A stretch of 64,000 nucleotides of DNA, from the NCBI GenBank assembly GCA_022749755.1, contig CM040442.1, positions 3,064,663 through 3,128,662 on the forward strand, read 5' to 3'. A program made the position numbers and the translations under genes. Numbering within the stretch: position 1 is the stretch's first letter; each line of letters starts with the position of its first letter. The notes beneath the pieces are model-generated. The model searched no databases and was not told where the DNA came from. It saw only the letters and a list, made by a program, of their open reading frames with translations. This document shows, piece by piece, positions 1-11,132 of the stretch. This DNA comes from Azadirachta indica (lineage: Eukaryota > Streptophyta > Magnoliopsida > Sapindales > Meliaceae).

Positions 1-1
1 T

Positions 2-568
2 TCAGACGAAGTATATCCTCGCTCCAATGATGTTGTTGATCCTGACGATGGCGAGGACCTCATGGGCCATAACTCACATGAAGACCGCATGACTGAAGTT
101 GAGTTGTGGCAACAACTAGAACACGAGCTTTATGAGAATACAGAAGGTGGGGGTGGTGACGTTGCAAAGGAAATAAGGGAAGAAGAAGCAGCAGCCATTG
201 CAGAGGTAGGCGAGACCCAGGCAGCAAGGCCTCCTCCTGAAATGAAGGAAGCACACAGGTTTTTCCCTCCAGGAAAAATAATGCACATTGTTACCTTTCA
301 TGTGGATGATGATTCTGAAAGTATAAAAAATGATAGCACCACCTTGAGCAACTCTAACAGTAGTCAGCGGCCGGCAGAGACTAAGGTTGGAGTTTTCCTT
401 ACGCCACGATCACTGTATAGTAAACTGAGGCTGTCGCAGACAATGGTAAGTGATCATTTCATGCCAATGTATAGAAGACAGATTGAAAAGCTAATAAAAG
501 AGCTTGAGAAAGAACAAGCTACAGATGACCATAACCACAGTGAACATGATGAAGACGTAGTTTTATAG
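2..568 (+). CDS. Class-3 (mono-/diacylglycerol) lipase, C-terminal part (partial at 5' end)
   Basis: The reading frame is open from base 2 to a TAG at 566-568, about 188 residues, with the 5' part of the gene outside the window. Visible are an acidic region (DPDDGED), the segment TEVELWQQLEHELYE, an acidic/Ala stretch, and a conserved block HRFFPPGKIMHIVTFHVDD, then VGVFLTPRSLYSKLRLSQTMVSDHFMPMYRR and an acidic tail. I recognise this as the C-terminus of the plant lipase family that carries a mono-/diacylglycerol lipase N-terminal domain plus a class-3 lipase domain (Arabidopsis At3g14075/At4g16070 type). The catalytic Ser-Asp-His part lies upstream and cannot be judged here. The family is predicted to hydrolyse acylglycerols; the biological role is poorly known. 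A possible GT donor inside the frame (near 445) is ignored because the frame stays open and matches the family. Confidence 0.85.
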   Translation, partial: SDEVYPRSNDVVDPDDGEDLMGHNSHEDRMTEVELWQQLEHELYENTEGGGGDVAKEIREEEAAAIAEVGETQAARPPPEMKEAHRFFPPGKIMHIVTFHVDDDSESIKNDSTTLSNSNSSQRPAETKVGVFLTPRSLYSKLRLSQTMVSDHFMPMYRRQIEKLIKELEKEQATDDHNHSEHDEDVVL

Positions 569-3500
569 GGGAACTGATGATTTAACCAATACTTTGTGAA
601 ATAGCATCATAGAAACACTTACAAGTCTTTCCTAAAAACTCCATTTTTGCCCTGCCTTTGCTGCAATGTTGGAACACATTGTAATCTGCAGCTACTGGAG
701 TTCAATATTCATTCTGGCATATCAGAGGATACAAGCTTTTGGCTGATCCAGAAATCATTTTGCTTTCAGAAAAAACATTGGTAGGTTTTCACTCACAGCA
801 CAGTTTCAGGAACTATATATTTTGTAAATTAGCATTTTGGTTTTTCTAAATGATTCTTTCATATTTGTATGAATGTCAATTTGCTCTTTCAATAAGCTCT
901 TATTAGTGTTATAAATTTACCCATCAGTCAATTACTAAACTGCTTCTGCTTCCATGTATGCCATTCTTTTCAAACACAGAAACAAGGTTGAGGAATGAAA
1001 ATGAAGTAATTTTCCATTTCCTGTTTCGCTATAATCAGATGAATCAAATCTCACCAATCTTGATATTATGAAAACAAAAAAGATTTATTTGGGATAACAT
1101 AAACAAATATGTGGTGTGAAATTAATGAAATTAGTTGGTCCACCTTATTAATCATAAATAAATTATGTATGTTGTATATTCATCATGCAGTCCCATCACA
1201 ATACTTTCTGCAATGGTCACAATAGAAGTTCACATCATATAAGTAGTTCAACCTAAAACAACACTAGCGTACTTTCCAAGTTAATTATATCATTTGTAGA
1301 ATTCAATTCAATGCAATATGGTGATGATATTTTCTTTAACATCAGGCAAGTTTAATTTTATGAGCTAAAAAGAATATAAATTATTTTTTTTTTTCATGTA
1401 AATGAGATTTAAACTTTAAATCTTTTGAACCACTTAAAATAAAATTCTCTTTTAATCTAAATTTATTTAAAATTTTAAAAAAAAATTTAACACATAATAT
1501 TATTATTTATATATGATTACGGTCTATTAATTTTTTACCGTATTTTATTAAAAATTAAACATTAATTTATATTTATTAAAATAAAAAATCTAAATTAAAG
1601 AAGAAGTTGATTAGTCTCATATTAAGAGATTTTTATTGATTAAACTAATCATAACTCACATTATTTTCAAATAGAATGAAAAAATAACTTATAAAATAAG
1701 AATTTTGCAGCTGATTTTAAATGGATCAAGCTTTATATCATAGTGAGAAAATCATAATCCTTCCATTTCTCAAGCTGTCAACAGCAACAAATTAAAGTCA
1801 TAGTCCCATAGAAATAAGTGAAGCCAAATGCGAGTAGCAAGCAACAATACAATTAATATTTTCTTTCCTTTCTTCTTACTCAGTGGGAAGCTTTACACTG
1901 TTGGACGAATTAATAACCTCTGGAAAATCCGGAAGTCTGATAAGAGTGTTAAATGAAAGAATAAAATCAACAAGTTCCTCATTTCAAACAAAGAAGAAAA
2001 TTTATAAAAAAAAAAAAAAAGAAGAAGAAGAACCCTAATTGCAAACTAGAGTTGTATGATTAATTTGCTACGTCCTAAGAGACGTATTTTAAGAGTTAGA
2101 GAAATGTATAATACAACTGAGTATACAGTATCGTTACATGTAGAAGCAAGATTTGGGTAAAAATGGAAAATGGGGGTTCCAATTTGCAAATAAAATCCAA
2201 TTTCGTGTGAGCCATATAAATAAAAATGTTATTGTCAAGTTCACTTCACAAAATATTGATGGTATACTATTTAATATTTATTTAATTTTAATTATTTAAT
2301 TTGAATATATGTCTGATTATAACAGGTCTGCCAAAGCCCAATTTTCATATACAATACAATGTATGAATTGGAAGAGTTGCTGTCGAAAATCCATCCAAGT
2401 AATTAATTTCTTAATAATTATATGAACATTTCATATATTCGTGATTTGGACTTGTTGACAATAACTTCCAACAACTTGGGTTAATTTTTTTGTGGATTAA
2501 TTTCAAAGATTTCAATGTGACAAAATGAAAATACAATTTAGTAATATTAGAATAAACTACTATATAATCTTTGTTTTATATGTAAATATATAATTTTACT
2601 TTATTTAATGAAAGTGTAAATAAATATAAAAATTTACAATAAAAGAGTAAAATAAATCGGATCGGAATAAACTTGATGTATAAAGATCCAATGAGTTTGT
2701 GTTGATAATGATCTCTCAAATTTTAGACAAGATAATGTAGAAAATTAATATATGAAGTGAATTTTTTTATATTGAATCAACATAGTATAATATACAAAAT
2801 TAAAAGTTTTGACATAAAATATATGTACTTTTTAATTTATAAATTTTCAAAAATTGAGCCTAATCTTTTAATCATAAGTTCGTAAAAGAGCATGGTTTGC
2901 TTGATCTCTATGTTTTCCAATTTTGAAAATTTTGAGGTTTAATTAATATTTTTTTTTTATTAATTAATTACGTAGACTTGTAACAATAGCAAAGGGTAAA
3001 AGAGACATGGGAAATTGGTAACTAATTTAATTAAGGATTTTAAGTGTATAAATCTTTGACCCTTTTTAAAAAGGATCACCATGTCTCTTTGTGGCTATAA
3101 TTAAGCAAAGTTTTCTCAAGAACTTTCTCGAGAAAATTTTAGCAAACAAACAAAATGCTTTTTGCTAGTTGTCAACTCGAATTTCCCTTCACTAGCTACC
3201 AAATAGCAATCGCACTTTTTTTTTTTTTTTTGACTTTTTAAAATTATTCCACTCAATCCACCATATGAACATGATCTATATATCAAACTATTGGAACATA
3301 AAATAACAAGAAAGAACTTTACTTTAGTTGTTTAATTGAAATTTGTATAATTGGATTCGCAATCAAAGGGAGGCATATACCCAATCATGCAATAAATTAT
3401 TATAATTATTATGGTTAATTTTAATAATAATTTGTTTTAATATTACATGTATATCTATCAACATTAGATTAAAAATTTATCAAAACTGTAAATTGAATTG

Positions 3501-3755
3501 CATATATTATTACTTGAAATTTTTCATCTAATATATGTGATATCTTACCGTTATTTATAAAGAAGAATCTATTCATACTCTCTTACTCTCATTTATAAAA
3601 AAAAAATTTACTTATACTCTAATTTAATGAGTTTTATATTTTTAATGAGTATTATTTCTTACAGTTAATTGGAGAGAAATTATCCCGCTGAATTTGACAA
3701 ATAAAGTTCAAAGCCTAGATTCCACTGGAGTTCAAGCCCCTAACCACTGGGGTAC

Positions 3756-3793
3756 CCAAGTGGTTTATTATAATAATAATTAAGACCACTTGG
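3756..3793. repeat. Short inverted repeat (hairpin)
   Basis: CCAAGTGGT (3756-3764) and ACCACTTGG (3785-3793) are perfect 9-bp inverted arms around a 20-base AT-rich loop. Just upstream, CCACTGG occurs twice (3722 and 3744 area). This looks like a remnant of a small transposon or retroposon end. No function is evident. Confidence 0.45.
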
Positions 3794-3909
3794 TTAATCA
3801 TTATTTTGTGTGATTAGTGTGTGCCACGTCGGTTTTGACTATATACCATGTCATATATTATTGAATAATAATTTAACATACTTAGGTGGCTTTGATTTAC
3901 CTTTACACG

Positions 3910-3929
3910 TATATATATATATATATATA
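3910..3929. repeat. (TA)n microsatellite
   Basis: About ten TA units in intergenic DNA. Confidence 0.9.
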
Positions 3930-4620
3930 AGAATATTTTAAAAAATAAAAACACAGCATTAAATGTATTCACATATGCTGATCTAAAATTTTAATATTTT
4001 CGAACTTGAATTTAATGATCCAACTACATAAATATTAAAAAGTAAATGAATTTTAAACTTGAATATAATGAAATTGACACATAACTTTAAGTATTTATAT
4101 ATTTAAAAGTATTGTTTGAAAGTCCATAAAATTATTACACAAATTTATATATTTAAGTACCTCTAACGATTGGAATTAAATGTGTAATGTACCATTAATT
4201 AGAGTAAATTAATTTTAAATGTTAAACGTGTTTAAGTCTAATGATTAATAAATAATATTAAAAATATATATGTAATTTTATGGAGTTAGTAATCCGTAAA
4301 AAATAAAATTTAATATGGAGCGATTATTGACAGTTAAAAATTAAGAAACCATCGTGGGGTTGTTGTGGAGCCACAGTTGCAAGCTGAAATGGAAACTGAG
4401 GGCAACAAGTATGTTTCCAAGTAATCAATCATATAAAGAAATACCCAAAACTTATGTCCTCAAAATATTGCAGCAACACAACATGGATAATAAATGAATG
4501 ACCGAGTGTTTGTGCATGTACTGTTCATATGCATGAGTGCGAAATATGAGCTTCTTTGCCTTGGGCCTGCTTATCATACATATTATTCCATCCCACAAAC
4601 TTCCATTAATAGTGCCCACA

Positions 4621-4645
4621 AATAATAATAATAATAATAATAATA
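4621..4645. repeat. (AAT)n microsatellite
   Basis: About eight AAT/ATA units. The repeat also generates a Leu-rich spurious ORF on the minus strand. Confidence 0.9.
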
Positions 4646-4690
4646 AATAATTAAAAAGAAAAAGAAAAAGAAGAAAACACCCTTTTGCCC

Positions 4691-4710
4691 ATATATATAT
4701 ATATATATAT
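4691..4710. repeat. (AT)10 microsatellite
   Basis: Ten uninterrupted AT units. Confidence 0.9.
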
Positions 4711-4855
4711 TGATTAAAATTTTTCACGAGAAAAGATTAAGATAGGAACAAAGTATTTTGGTGGGTTGTCCTTTATCTAATCATCTAGCTTAGCTAGCAA
4801 TGTTCCCCAAATAAAACATAGTGCTAGTCATTTTCACAATTGATGCCAATTAAAT

Positions 4856-4859
<4 letters not shown>

Positions 4860-4893
<34 letters not shown>

Positions 4894-4920
4894 ATAGATA
4901 CATAGATAGATAGATCGATA
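4860..4920. repeat. (AT)n followed by degenerate (GATA)n
   Basis: About 15 AT units run to 4890 and pass directly into AGATAGATA/CATAGATAGATAGAT units, a compound microsatellite. Confidence 0.85.
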
Positions 4921-5235
4921 AATCTCTTTAGTTGGCTTTTTAACTTGGCAATGTTTGGTCCATGTATTATTAATTTGACAAAATAAAATAAAATTTGATT
5001 TGACTATATATATGAACATGATTAAGTAGGGCTTGTTGTTGGCATATATGGATTTAGTTACTATGATAATTGATTGGGCAATTGGGGATGATGAGGAATC
5101 GTCAACAAGCTAAGGTGGCATATCCTCCAATTCTCCTCCTAGCTAGTCCTATTAAATTAATAATTGATGATTGATCCATATATCATCATCTTTTTGATCA
5201 AGATCCTCTTCTAATCTCTTCTCTCTTTTAGTCTT

Positions 5236-5612
5236 AAAAATTTACTAATATGTGTTAATATTTAAAATAAAAAGATAAGATTTACTTTTAATAAATTTTA
5301 CTCATTTATTATTATAATCTTTAAAATCTGTTAACATGTGTCAATATTTAAAATGAAAATGTTAATATTTGATTTGAATAAATTTTACTCATTTATTATT
5401 ATAATTTTTAAAATCTGTTAAAACGTATCGATATTTAAAATAGAACATTAATATTTGATTTCAATATATTTTACTTATTTATTATTATAATTCGTAAGGT
5501 TTATTAAAACGTGTCAATATTTAAAATAGAAAATTAATATTTAATTTCAATATATTTTACTCATTTATTATTATAATCTTTAAAATTGGTTAATACATGT
5601 TAATATTTAAAA
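5236..5612. repeat. 86-87-bp tandem repeat, about four copies
   Basis: The phrase CTCATTTATTATTATAAT (with small changes) recurs at 5301, 5388, 5474 and 5560, giving periods of 87, 86 and 86. Each unit also contains an imperfect TCAATATTTAAAAT and a TTAATATTTGATTT block. The copies have diverged by point changes only, so this is an old minisatellite in intergenic DNA. Confidence 0.85.
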
Positions 5613-5699
5613 GTTATCAATTTTTATTTATTTTTTTCTAATTGAAGTCGAACATCAAAATATGTTGTTGCCAGCAATCACCGCCTCAACAACGTTGCT

Positions 5700-5804
5700 A
5701 TGGCCGCCGGCGAATATTGCAAGTTTGCAGAGTATTTCGTGAAGGATTTGCAGAACATGATAGACAGAGACTTTAGGCCGGGAGGGTTGCAGTGTATTTT
5801 GTGA
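5700..5804 (+). other. GC-richer island with short coding-like ORF, unclassified
   Basis: An ATG at 5700 opens a 34-codon frame (MAAGEYCKFAEYFVKDLQ..., ending LQCIL) in a patch that is clearly GC-richer than its surroundings. The island contains an imperfect direct duplication: TTGCAGAGTATTTCGTGAAGG (from 5725) recurs 62 bases on as TTGCAGTGTATTTTGTGAAGG (from 5787). I do not recognise a family. It may be a fragment of a decayed gene or transposon captured in the intergenic space. Confidence 0.2.
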
Positions 5805-7082
5805 AGGATTTTGGGAATTGATTTGAACTTTGTGGAGGAGGAAGAAGACAAGGGAGTGGTGGCTGCTGGGAGCTGTTATAGTAAGCATTCATTAATTAAT
5901 TAGTTAATTAATTAATTTTGACAATAAGTTTAACGAAAATGATCTATGATTAAAATTTAACGGACGATAATTTATGAACAGTTAAGGAATAGAAAAATTC
6001 TAATTTTATCTCATTGGCTATAATTTCAAGAAAGATATTATGATCGCTTTTCTGAATTGCTTACTTGAATTGGACTGAGGTCTTCATATTTTTTTTAATA
6101 AAGTAAATTGTGTGATTAATTGATAAATTTTTAAATGTAATTTCAACACTCTATTTTAGATAAATAATTGTGTGAAGCAGGTTTGTGTCAGATTTTTCAT
6201 TAAATATGAAAACCTAACCGACTCTCCCATCATTTTCTATTTCTCTTAGTGGAACTAATTTTCTAAGAAAATTTTAAAAAATTTTCTTTTTATTATCTAT
6301 CTCAAATATTAATTCATATTAGCATCGCTTTCAATAGACTCTTATGAACATGCCTTCACGAATTCATATTTTGTATTTTGTTTACGTAAGAAAATATTAT
6401 CTCTTGTATGCCCTCAATTTTTTAACATCAAATACTCAAAATTTTCAATTCCATCTTTAGTAAACTCATTATAAATATTAAAATAAAACATTTTCTTATA
6501 ATAATTATAATAAATACATGATAAATATAATAATTTTTACGATATTGTTAATTAATTTATATATTATAAATATAATATTATGTGTTATTAAAAAAATTAA
6601 TTTAATATTTTGAAGATTGTTTTAAGTTGAAAATTGAAATTTTTAAAATTTTTTTATCAAATTGAATAATAAATAAAGCAAGATTAAACTATAGAAATCT
6701 AATTTCTGAAATCGTTTTCAGAAAATAATTACAGAGAGTCCAAAAGAGTAAAAATCACAGATTTAGAAGAGGATTAGAAAAGAAAAGAGAAGAAAATAGT
6801 TTGTTTCTAATTGTGACTGACAACAAAGAAGGAAAAGCAGAAAATCAAAGAAACGAAATCTTCAAAGGCTGTACCTTACACGTTTCTGTCGAACACGTGG
6901 CAAAACAACATTTGTGGAGAAACTTACATAACAGCTTGGCTAAGTTTAGTGTTTCACTAATTAATAATGCTAAGCTGGCAATCCATAAATCAACGGTCAG
7001 AATTCACTGACGACAATTTTTGCTTACATGGAGTTTACTGTTACTCCACTCCTTAAAGCCTTCAATGATTGGCTTTTTGTTT

Positions 7083-7090
7083 ATTATAAA
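7083..7090 (+). promoter_or_regulatory. TATA-like box for the DUF1677 gene
   Basis: ATTATAAAAG lies about 430 bases before the proposed leader splice donor. It is followed by CT-rich leader sequence with many small upstream ATGs. A second candidate, CATATAAAGG, occurs near 7240. Choosing between them needs transcript ends. Confidence 0.35.
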
Positions 7091-7509
7091 AGCGCTTTTT
7101 CTGTCTTTAAGGCTTCTACTACTACTTTTGATTATTCACACAATCAATCAGATAATACAACTGCTTTGGGTGGAGGGATTTTGGAGAGAAACAACAAAAA
7201 CAAAAGGCAAAATCTCTTGTTTTTTTCTTCTCTTCTGTTCATATAAAGGCTTGGGTAATTCAAAGAAGGGTTTTTGATTTTTTCAGTTCTTCAAAGGAGA
7301 AAGCTGAAGAAAGAAGGAGGTTTTTATAATGGTTTTCATGTGTGAGATTAATTTTGCAGAAGAAGAGAAGATTGAAGAGGGAGAGTGGGAAAAGGAGAGA
7401 TAATAAGAAGATATATAGGAAAGCCAAAAATACTAGCAGAAGTGGAGAGAAGAGGAGGAGAACAGAAAGAAGGACTCAAGTTTTTTTTTTGTTTGATCTG
7501 CTTTTGCTG

Positions 7510-8012
7510 GTAAAGTTTCATGTGTATTACTATCGTTTATTTTTCAGTTTTTAATCTTTATGAGTGTAAAAGCTTGTATTTTTCTGTCAAGGATTTGATT
7601 TTTATTCGTGTTAATTAATTAATTCTCTTACTCAAATCATAGATCTTCAGAAATTTTCTGGACACGTTTGGTTTTTCCCAGAAGGTTTCTTGTTTTTCCT
7701 AGAAGAAGGGTTCATTTTTGTACCTTTTGATTTTCAATTTAACCTTTCTTTTCATTGATTTTCTGCATACATCATAGATTTCCATGTACGTTCATTTTAT
7801 GTGTATTACCTGCAACAGAAATAAAATCTGCTTTCAGGAAACAGAACCCAACATTTCCTATGCAGACCATAGAGTCCAGAATATGAATTCTCTCGATTTT
7901 CCTGAGAACCAAACACAAGGCAGAAAACTTTTTTAAGGAAATTAAAACTATGTTTTATGTGTTTTGAAGATTGATGATTGATAATTTTTGGTATTGTTGA
8001 TGAATTTTGCAG
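7510..8012 (+). other. Probable 5'-leader intron of the DUF1677 gene
   Basis: A donor CTG/GTAAAG at 7510 and an acceptor TTTTGCAG ending at 8012 flank a T-rich interval. The acceptor is 11 bases before the chosen start codon. A large leader intron placed just before the ATG is common in plant genes. Removing it also removes an in-frame upstream extension that has no counterpart in the family. Confidence 0.5.
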
Positions 8013-8023
8013 GATTATTGGCA

Positions 8024-8500
8024 ATGTCTGCAACAATTGTAAGTGATCCAATGGTGGTAACATCTCCAGAAACAACAGCACCAGCAACAGCTACAAAACT
8101 CATAACGCAAACTGAAATTGAGTCTGCAAAGTGTGATTGCTGTGGCCTAACTGAAGAGTGCACACCAGCATACATCGAAACAATCCGTGAAAGGTATCAA
8201 GGAAAATGGATTTGTGGTCTATGTGCGGAAGTGATTAAAGATGAGATCATAAGAACTGAAAGACTTATCAGCACAGAGGAAGCAATGGCTAAACATATGA
8301 ACTATTGCAAGAAAATTAAGTCCTCAGGGCCACCTCCAGATGCTGCAATACATTTAATATCTGCAATGAGACATATTCTCAGAAAAAGTTTGGATTCTCC
8401 TAGAGCTTTAAGATCGACTCCAAGTAGTCCTACAGGGGAAATTATTCGCGGTCCAGGGTTGCAAAGGTCTGAAAGTTGCTTACCCACTTTGTCTGGTTGA
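8024..8500 (+). CDS. DUF1677 family Cys-rich small protein
   Basis: This is a 158-residue single coding exon. After a Ser/Thr/Ala-rich N-terminus comes the DUF1677 core (about residues 25-85): KCDCCGLTEECTPAYI, then W-x-CGLCAEVIKDE and an Arg/Glu-rich helix ending MNYCKK. The paired CxCC / CxxC cysteines look like a metal-binding or disulfide knuckle. The C-terminus is basic and Ser/Pro-rich (LRSTPSSPTGEI), ending LPTLSG. The function of the family is unknown. The start was chosen just after the leader-intron acceptor; the next ATG upstream in frame (8000) would lie inside that intron. A possible AATAAA poly(A) signal is at 8519. In Arabidopsis a DUF1677 gene sits beside ALDH7B4 (At1g54095/54100, from memory), matching the order here. 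Confidence 0.85.
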   Translation: MSATIVSDPMVVTSPETTAPATATKLITQTEIESAKCDCCGLTEECTPAYIETIRERYQGKWICGLCAEVIKDEIIRTERLISTEEAMAKHMNYCKKIKSSGPPPDAAIHLISAMRHILRKSLDSPRALRSTPSSPTGEIIRGPGLQRSESCLPTLSG

Positions 8501-11132
8501 CGAATGGAGATTTGTTTGAATAAAATGGAAGTGAACATATGGGAAGATAGATTACAATTGAATTGTTGCCAAAAAATGGGAAAAAAAAATAAAAAGAAGA
8601 AAGTTAAGTTTAGATATGTTGGTCAAATGTAGTCATGAATATGAAATACATAACTCTTGTTTTATGTTGTCAGAAATGTAAGTAATATCTTCTCAGTGTA
8701 ATTTCTGAAATTTTCTGGTCTCGAACTCTCAATCTCTTTCTTAAAATTTTGATTCTTCTTGTGTGATTTTTGGTTGTCTGAGATGCTGGAATTAATGTAA
8801 TTTTCTGTATCATGAGATTCTTCAAGCAAAGGGAGGGTATGTCACGGGTACAGAATTGTGAAAAGAAATTATTTTATTGCCAAATTAAATATGAAAAATT
8901 TATTTCAATTTTATGGTCAAGTTTTGAAGGGCATTTTTCTTTCAGATCTTTGCAGTTGCTGCATTTACACTTTGGTAAGGAAATTCTTTTGGTGTTTTAT
9001 AAACGTTTTTTGATAGTTTAACAAGAATAATGCATTAGAAATTAAAATCAATAATTATAATATTTGGTAAGCGCTTAAAAGGTAATCAATCAAGTGTAAT
9101 ATTTCATTGTCAGACGTTTTTTTTTCAGAAAAAGAATTTTTCGCCACAAAATGATGGAAAAGATTTAAACCTCACAAAATGGTCAGTCAATTATCATGAA
9201 CTGGTGGTAAAAGCAAATATATATATCAAACTCAAAAATTACAGAATTAGAAAGAAAGAATAGAAGAATTGTAATATCTAAATGAATTTACTGTGACATA
9301 TGATCCACCCGAAATGATAAAAAGGAAGACAGATGATGCTCCATAATTGGAGAGAAGTAAGATTTGGAGAGTGTCCTATGTGAACTAAAGGGATCAAAAA
9401 AATCTTTTTCATTGGATCTGAAATCTGAATGGGAAAGGAGGCAGACATGGGACTGAGAGAGAAGGTTGACAACTAAGAAAGCAACATCCAGATACCATTA
9501 CAGCACTGTTACCTGCTTCTCCTGATGCTTCTGTAGAATTAATGGAGAGATCTGCAAACAGCTGGGACTGCCTGCTTCTCTCAATCAGAGACAGATCATT
9601 TTGATTCTGATTTAGATTTTTTTGGAGTCCTCTTTCTTAATTACTTCCATAATTTAAAAAAGTTATGTTAACTTGTATCTTAAGAAATTAACATTATTAG
9701 CAAGAGTTTGACTGTTTTATCTGTATTCTTAGAGCATACGTTACCTGAACTTAATCCTCTTTATTAGCGAGATAGGATGTGACGAATTCTCCATGATATT
9801 TTTATCTTTTTAGTGAGATCCATGTAGAAGAAATTTAGCATGAAAGTAGATATAATCACCAGCTTGGATGATGGAAAATATAATCCTGAGAAAATTGACT
9901 GTCATTTTCCAGGAAAAAGGCTGCAAGCTTCTACAAATAAACAGCATCTAATTATTCTACACAATTCCACCAATAATTTGGCTTGTTTTTCTCGCCCTCT
10001 TTGGCAAGTTGTTTACCTAATCTTCATATTTTTATACATCTTACACATTTGTCTGTTATCTTAATTAATTTAATTAATTTGGATTTTCAAGACCCCCATG
10101 ATTTATTCTTGTTAGTCCTTTTATTAATGTCAATTTTTTTTTTGATAATAGATAATTCCAATTATGAAAACCAACTGGGGCTATGCAATTATTAGATGAA
10201 GCTTCTTAAGTTATTCCAAAATATTATTATTAATAAAAGAGTAATTTTCATACCAATAATCACATTTTTCTTTTTTTTTTTTTTTTTTTTAAAAAATAAA
10301 ATGATAATTCTTTATGTAAAAAATTTTCAACTTTTTAAGGAAAAATATGTAAACATTTGTATCACTTGATTCTGAATTGATAGAGTACTTTAAAAATAAG
10401 GTAAAGAAAAGTTACTAAAAAATTGAAACGTGTATTTTTTTTTCTTCATCATGCATTACATTATTGATTATAGAAGATAGAACTTAAGAAGTAATTGGTT
10501 GACAGAAATATGAAAAATAAAAAATAAAAAAGTATTCTCTTGCAGGAATTATTTTACAATCATAAGATACATTTTAATGGATCTGCTCAATCTTGGAGAA
10601 TTAAAATTCCAGGCTGTCCTGTAACTCACACGTATTAAGTTCTAATTTAATATGAGACATTTTATGTTACAAAAGAGGATATATTTTTCTTAATAATGAT
10701 TGTTGGTTGTTTTCCAAGTTATTTGATGCCTTTTTATTATTTTTAAATATTTTTTAAACAAAAGAGTGAAATGAATCATAGTGATATCAATTAAAAGTTT
10801 CTTCATACAAAATAGAGTTTGGAGTGCGGAATTTACATTAGAGCAAAGTTTATTACATAAGGCAGCTGAAGGGCAAAAACTTCCTTGTAAGCGATTAGAG
10901 GAATATGAGAATTCACATGATTCTCTCTGCTTGTGTTCTTATTTCTGCAGTAGGAAAACATTTTCTGGCCAATGCGAAGCTTACTCTGCTGAGAATCAGG
11001 ATAGCCCTAGACCTGCAATCAAGCAAACAAAGATTGAATCATGATTAATTTGAAAAATGAAAGAAATATGATTAGAAAAGTTTGTGAGACCGGAAAAAAG
11101 TTAAACATACTTGATGAAAACAGCCTCTTCAC
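8501..11132. other. Intergenic between DUF1677 and ALDH7 (convergent genes)
   Basis: The two genes converge, so both 3' UTRs lie here. The left end includes the DUF1677 3' UTR (to about 8.8 kb). The right end, about 10.8-11.1 kb, is less AT-rich and probably belongs to the ALDH7 3' region on the minus strand. A 22-base T-run lies at about 10.27 kb. Short ORFs such as 9278-9472 (-) and 10781-11044 (+) have no recognisable family and odd composition, so I do not call genes. Confidence 0.55.

Larger units (their letters stand above)
569..7082. other. Intergenic, AT-rich, with repeats
   Basis: This 6.5-kb stretch between the lipase and the DUF1677 gene begins with the probable lipase 3' UTR (to about 1.0 kb). 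The rest is AT-rich. It holds microsatellites at 3.9, 4.6, 4.7 and 4.86 kb, a hairpin at 3756-3793, an 86-87-bp tandem repeat at 5.24-5.61 kb, a 14-bp perfect palindrome (CCTTTTTAAAAAGG, 3061-3074), and a GC-richer island at 5.65-5.88 kb. No convincing gene was found on either strand. Confidence 0.6.

Noticed and set aside
3718..3800. tRNA-like sequence near GTTCAAGCCCC
   Set aside because: Cannot be folded into a cloverleaf; no A box or anticodon stem.
4834..5019. Tyr/Ile-rich minus-strand ORF
   Set aside because: Produced by the AT and GATA microsatellites.
5236..5612. Regular tandem repeat as a CRISPR array
   Set aside because: No conserved short repeat with unique spacers; whole units are repeated, and the genome is a plant.
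9278..9472. 64-codon minus-strand ORF
   Set aside because: Composition is that of intergenic DNA, with no recognisable motif and no promoter or splice context.
10781..11044. 87-codon plus-strand ORF as a gene
   Set aside because: No family similarity; it lies antisense in the probable ALDH7 3' region and begins with a non-ATG codon (ATA region).
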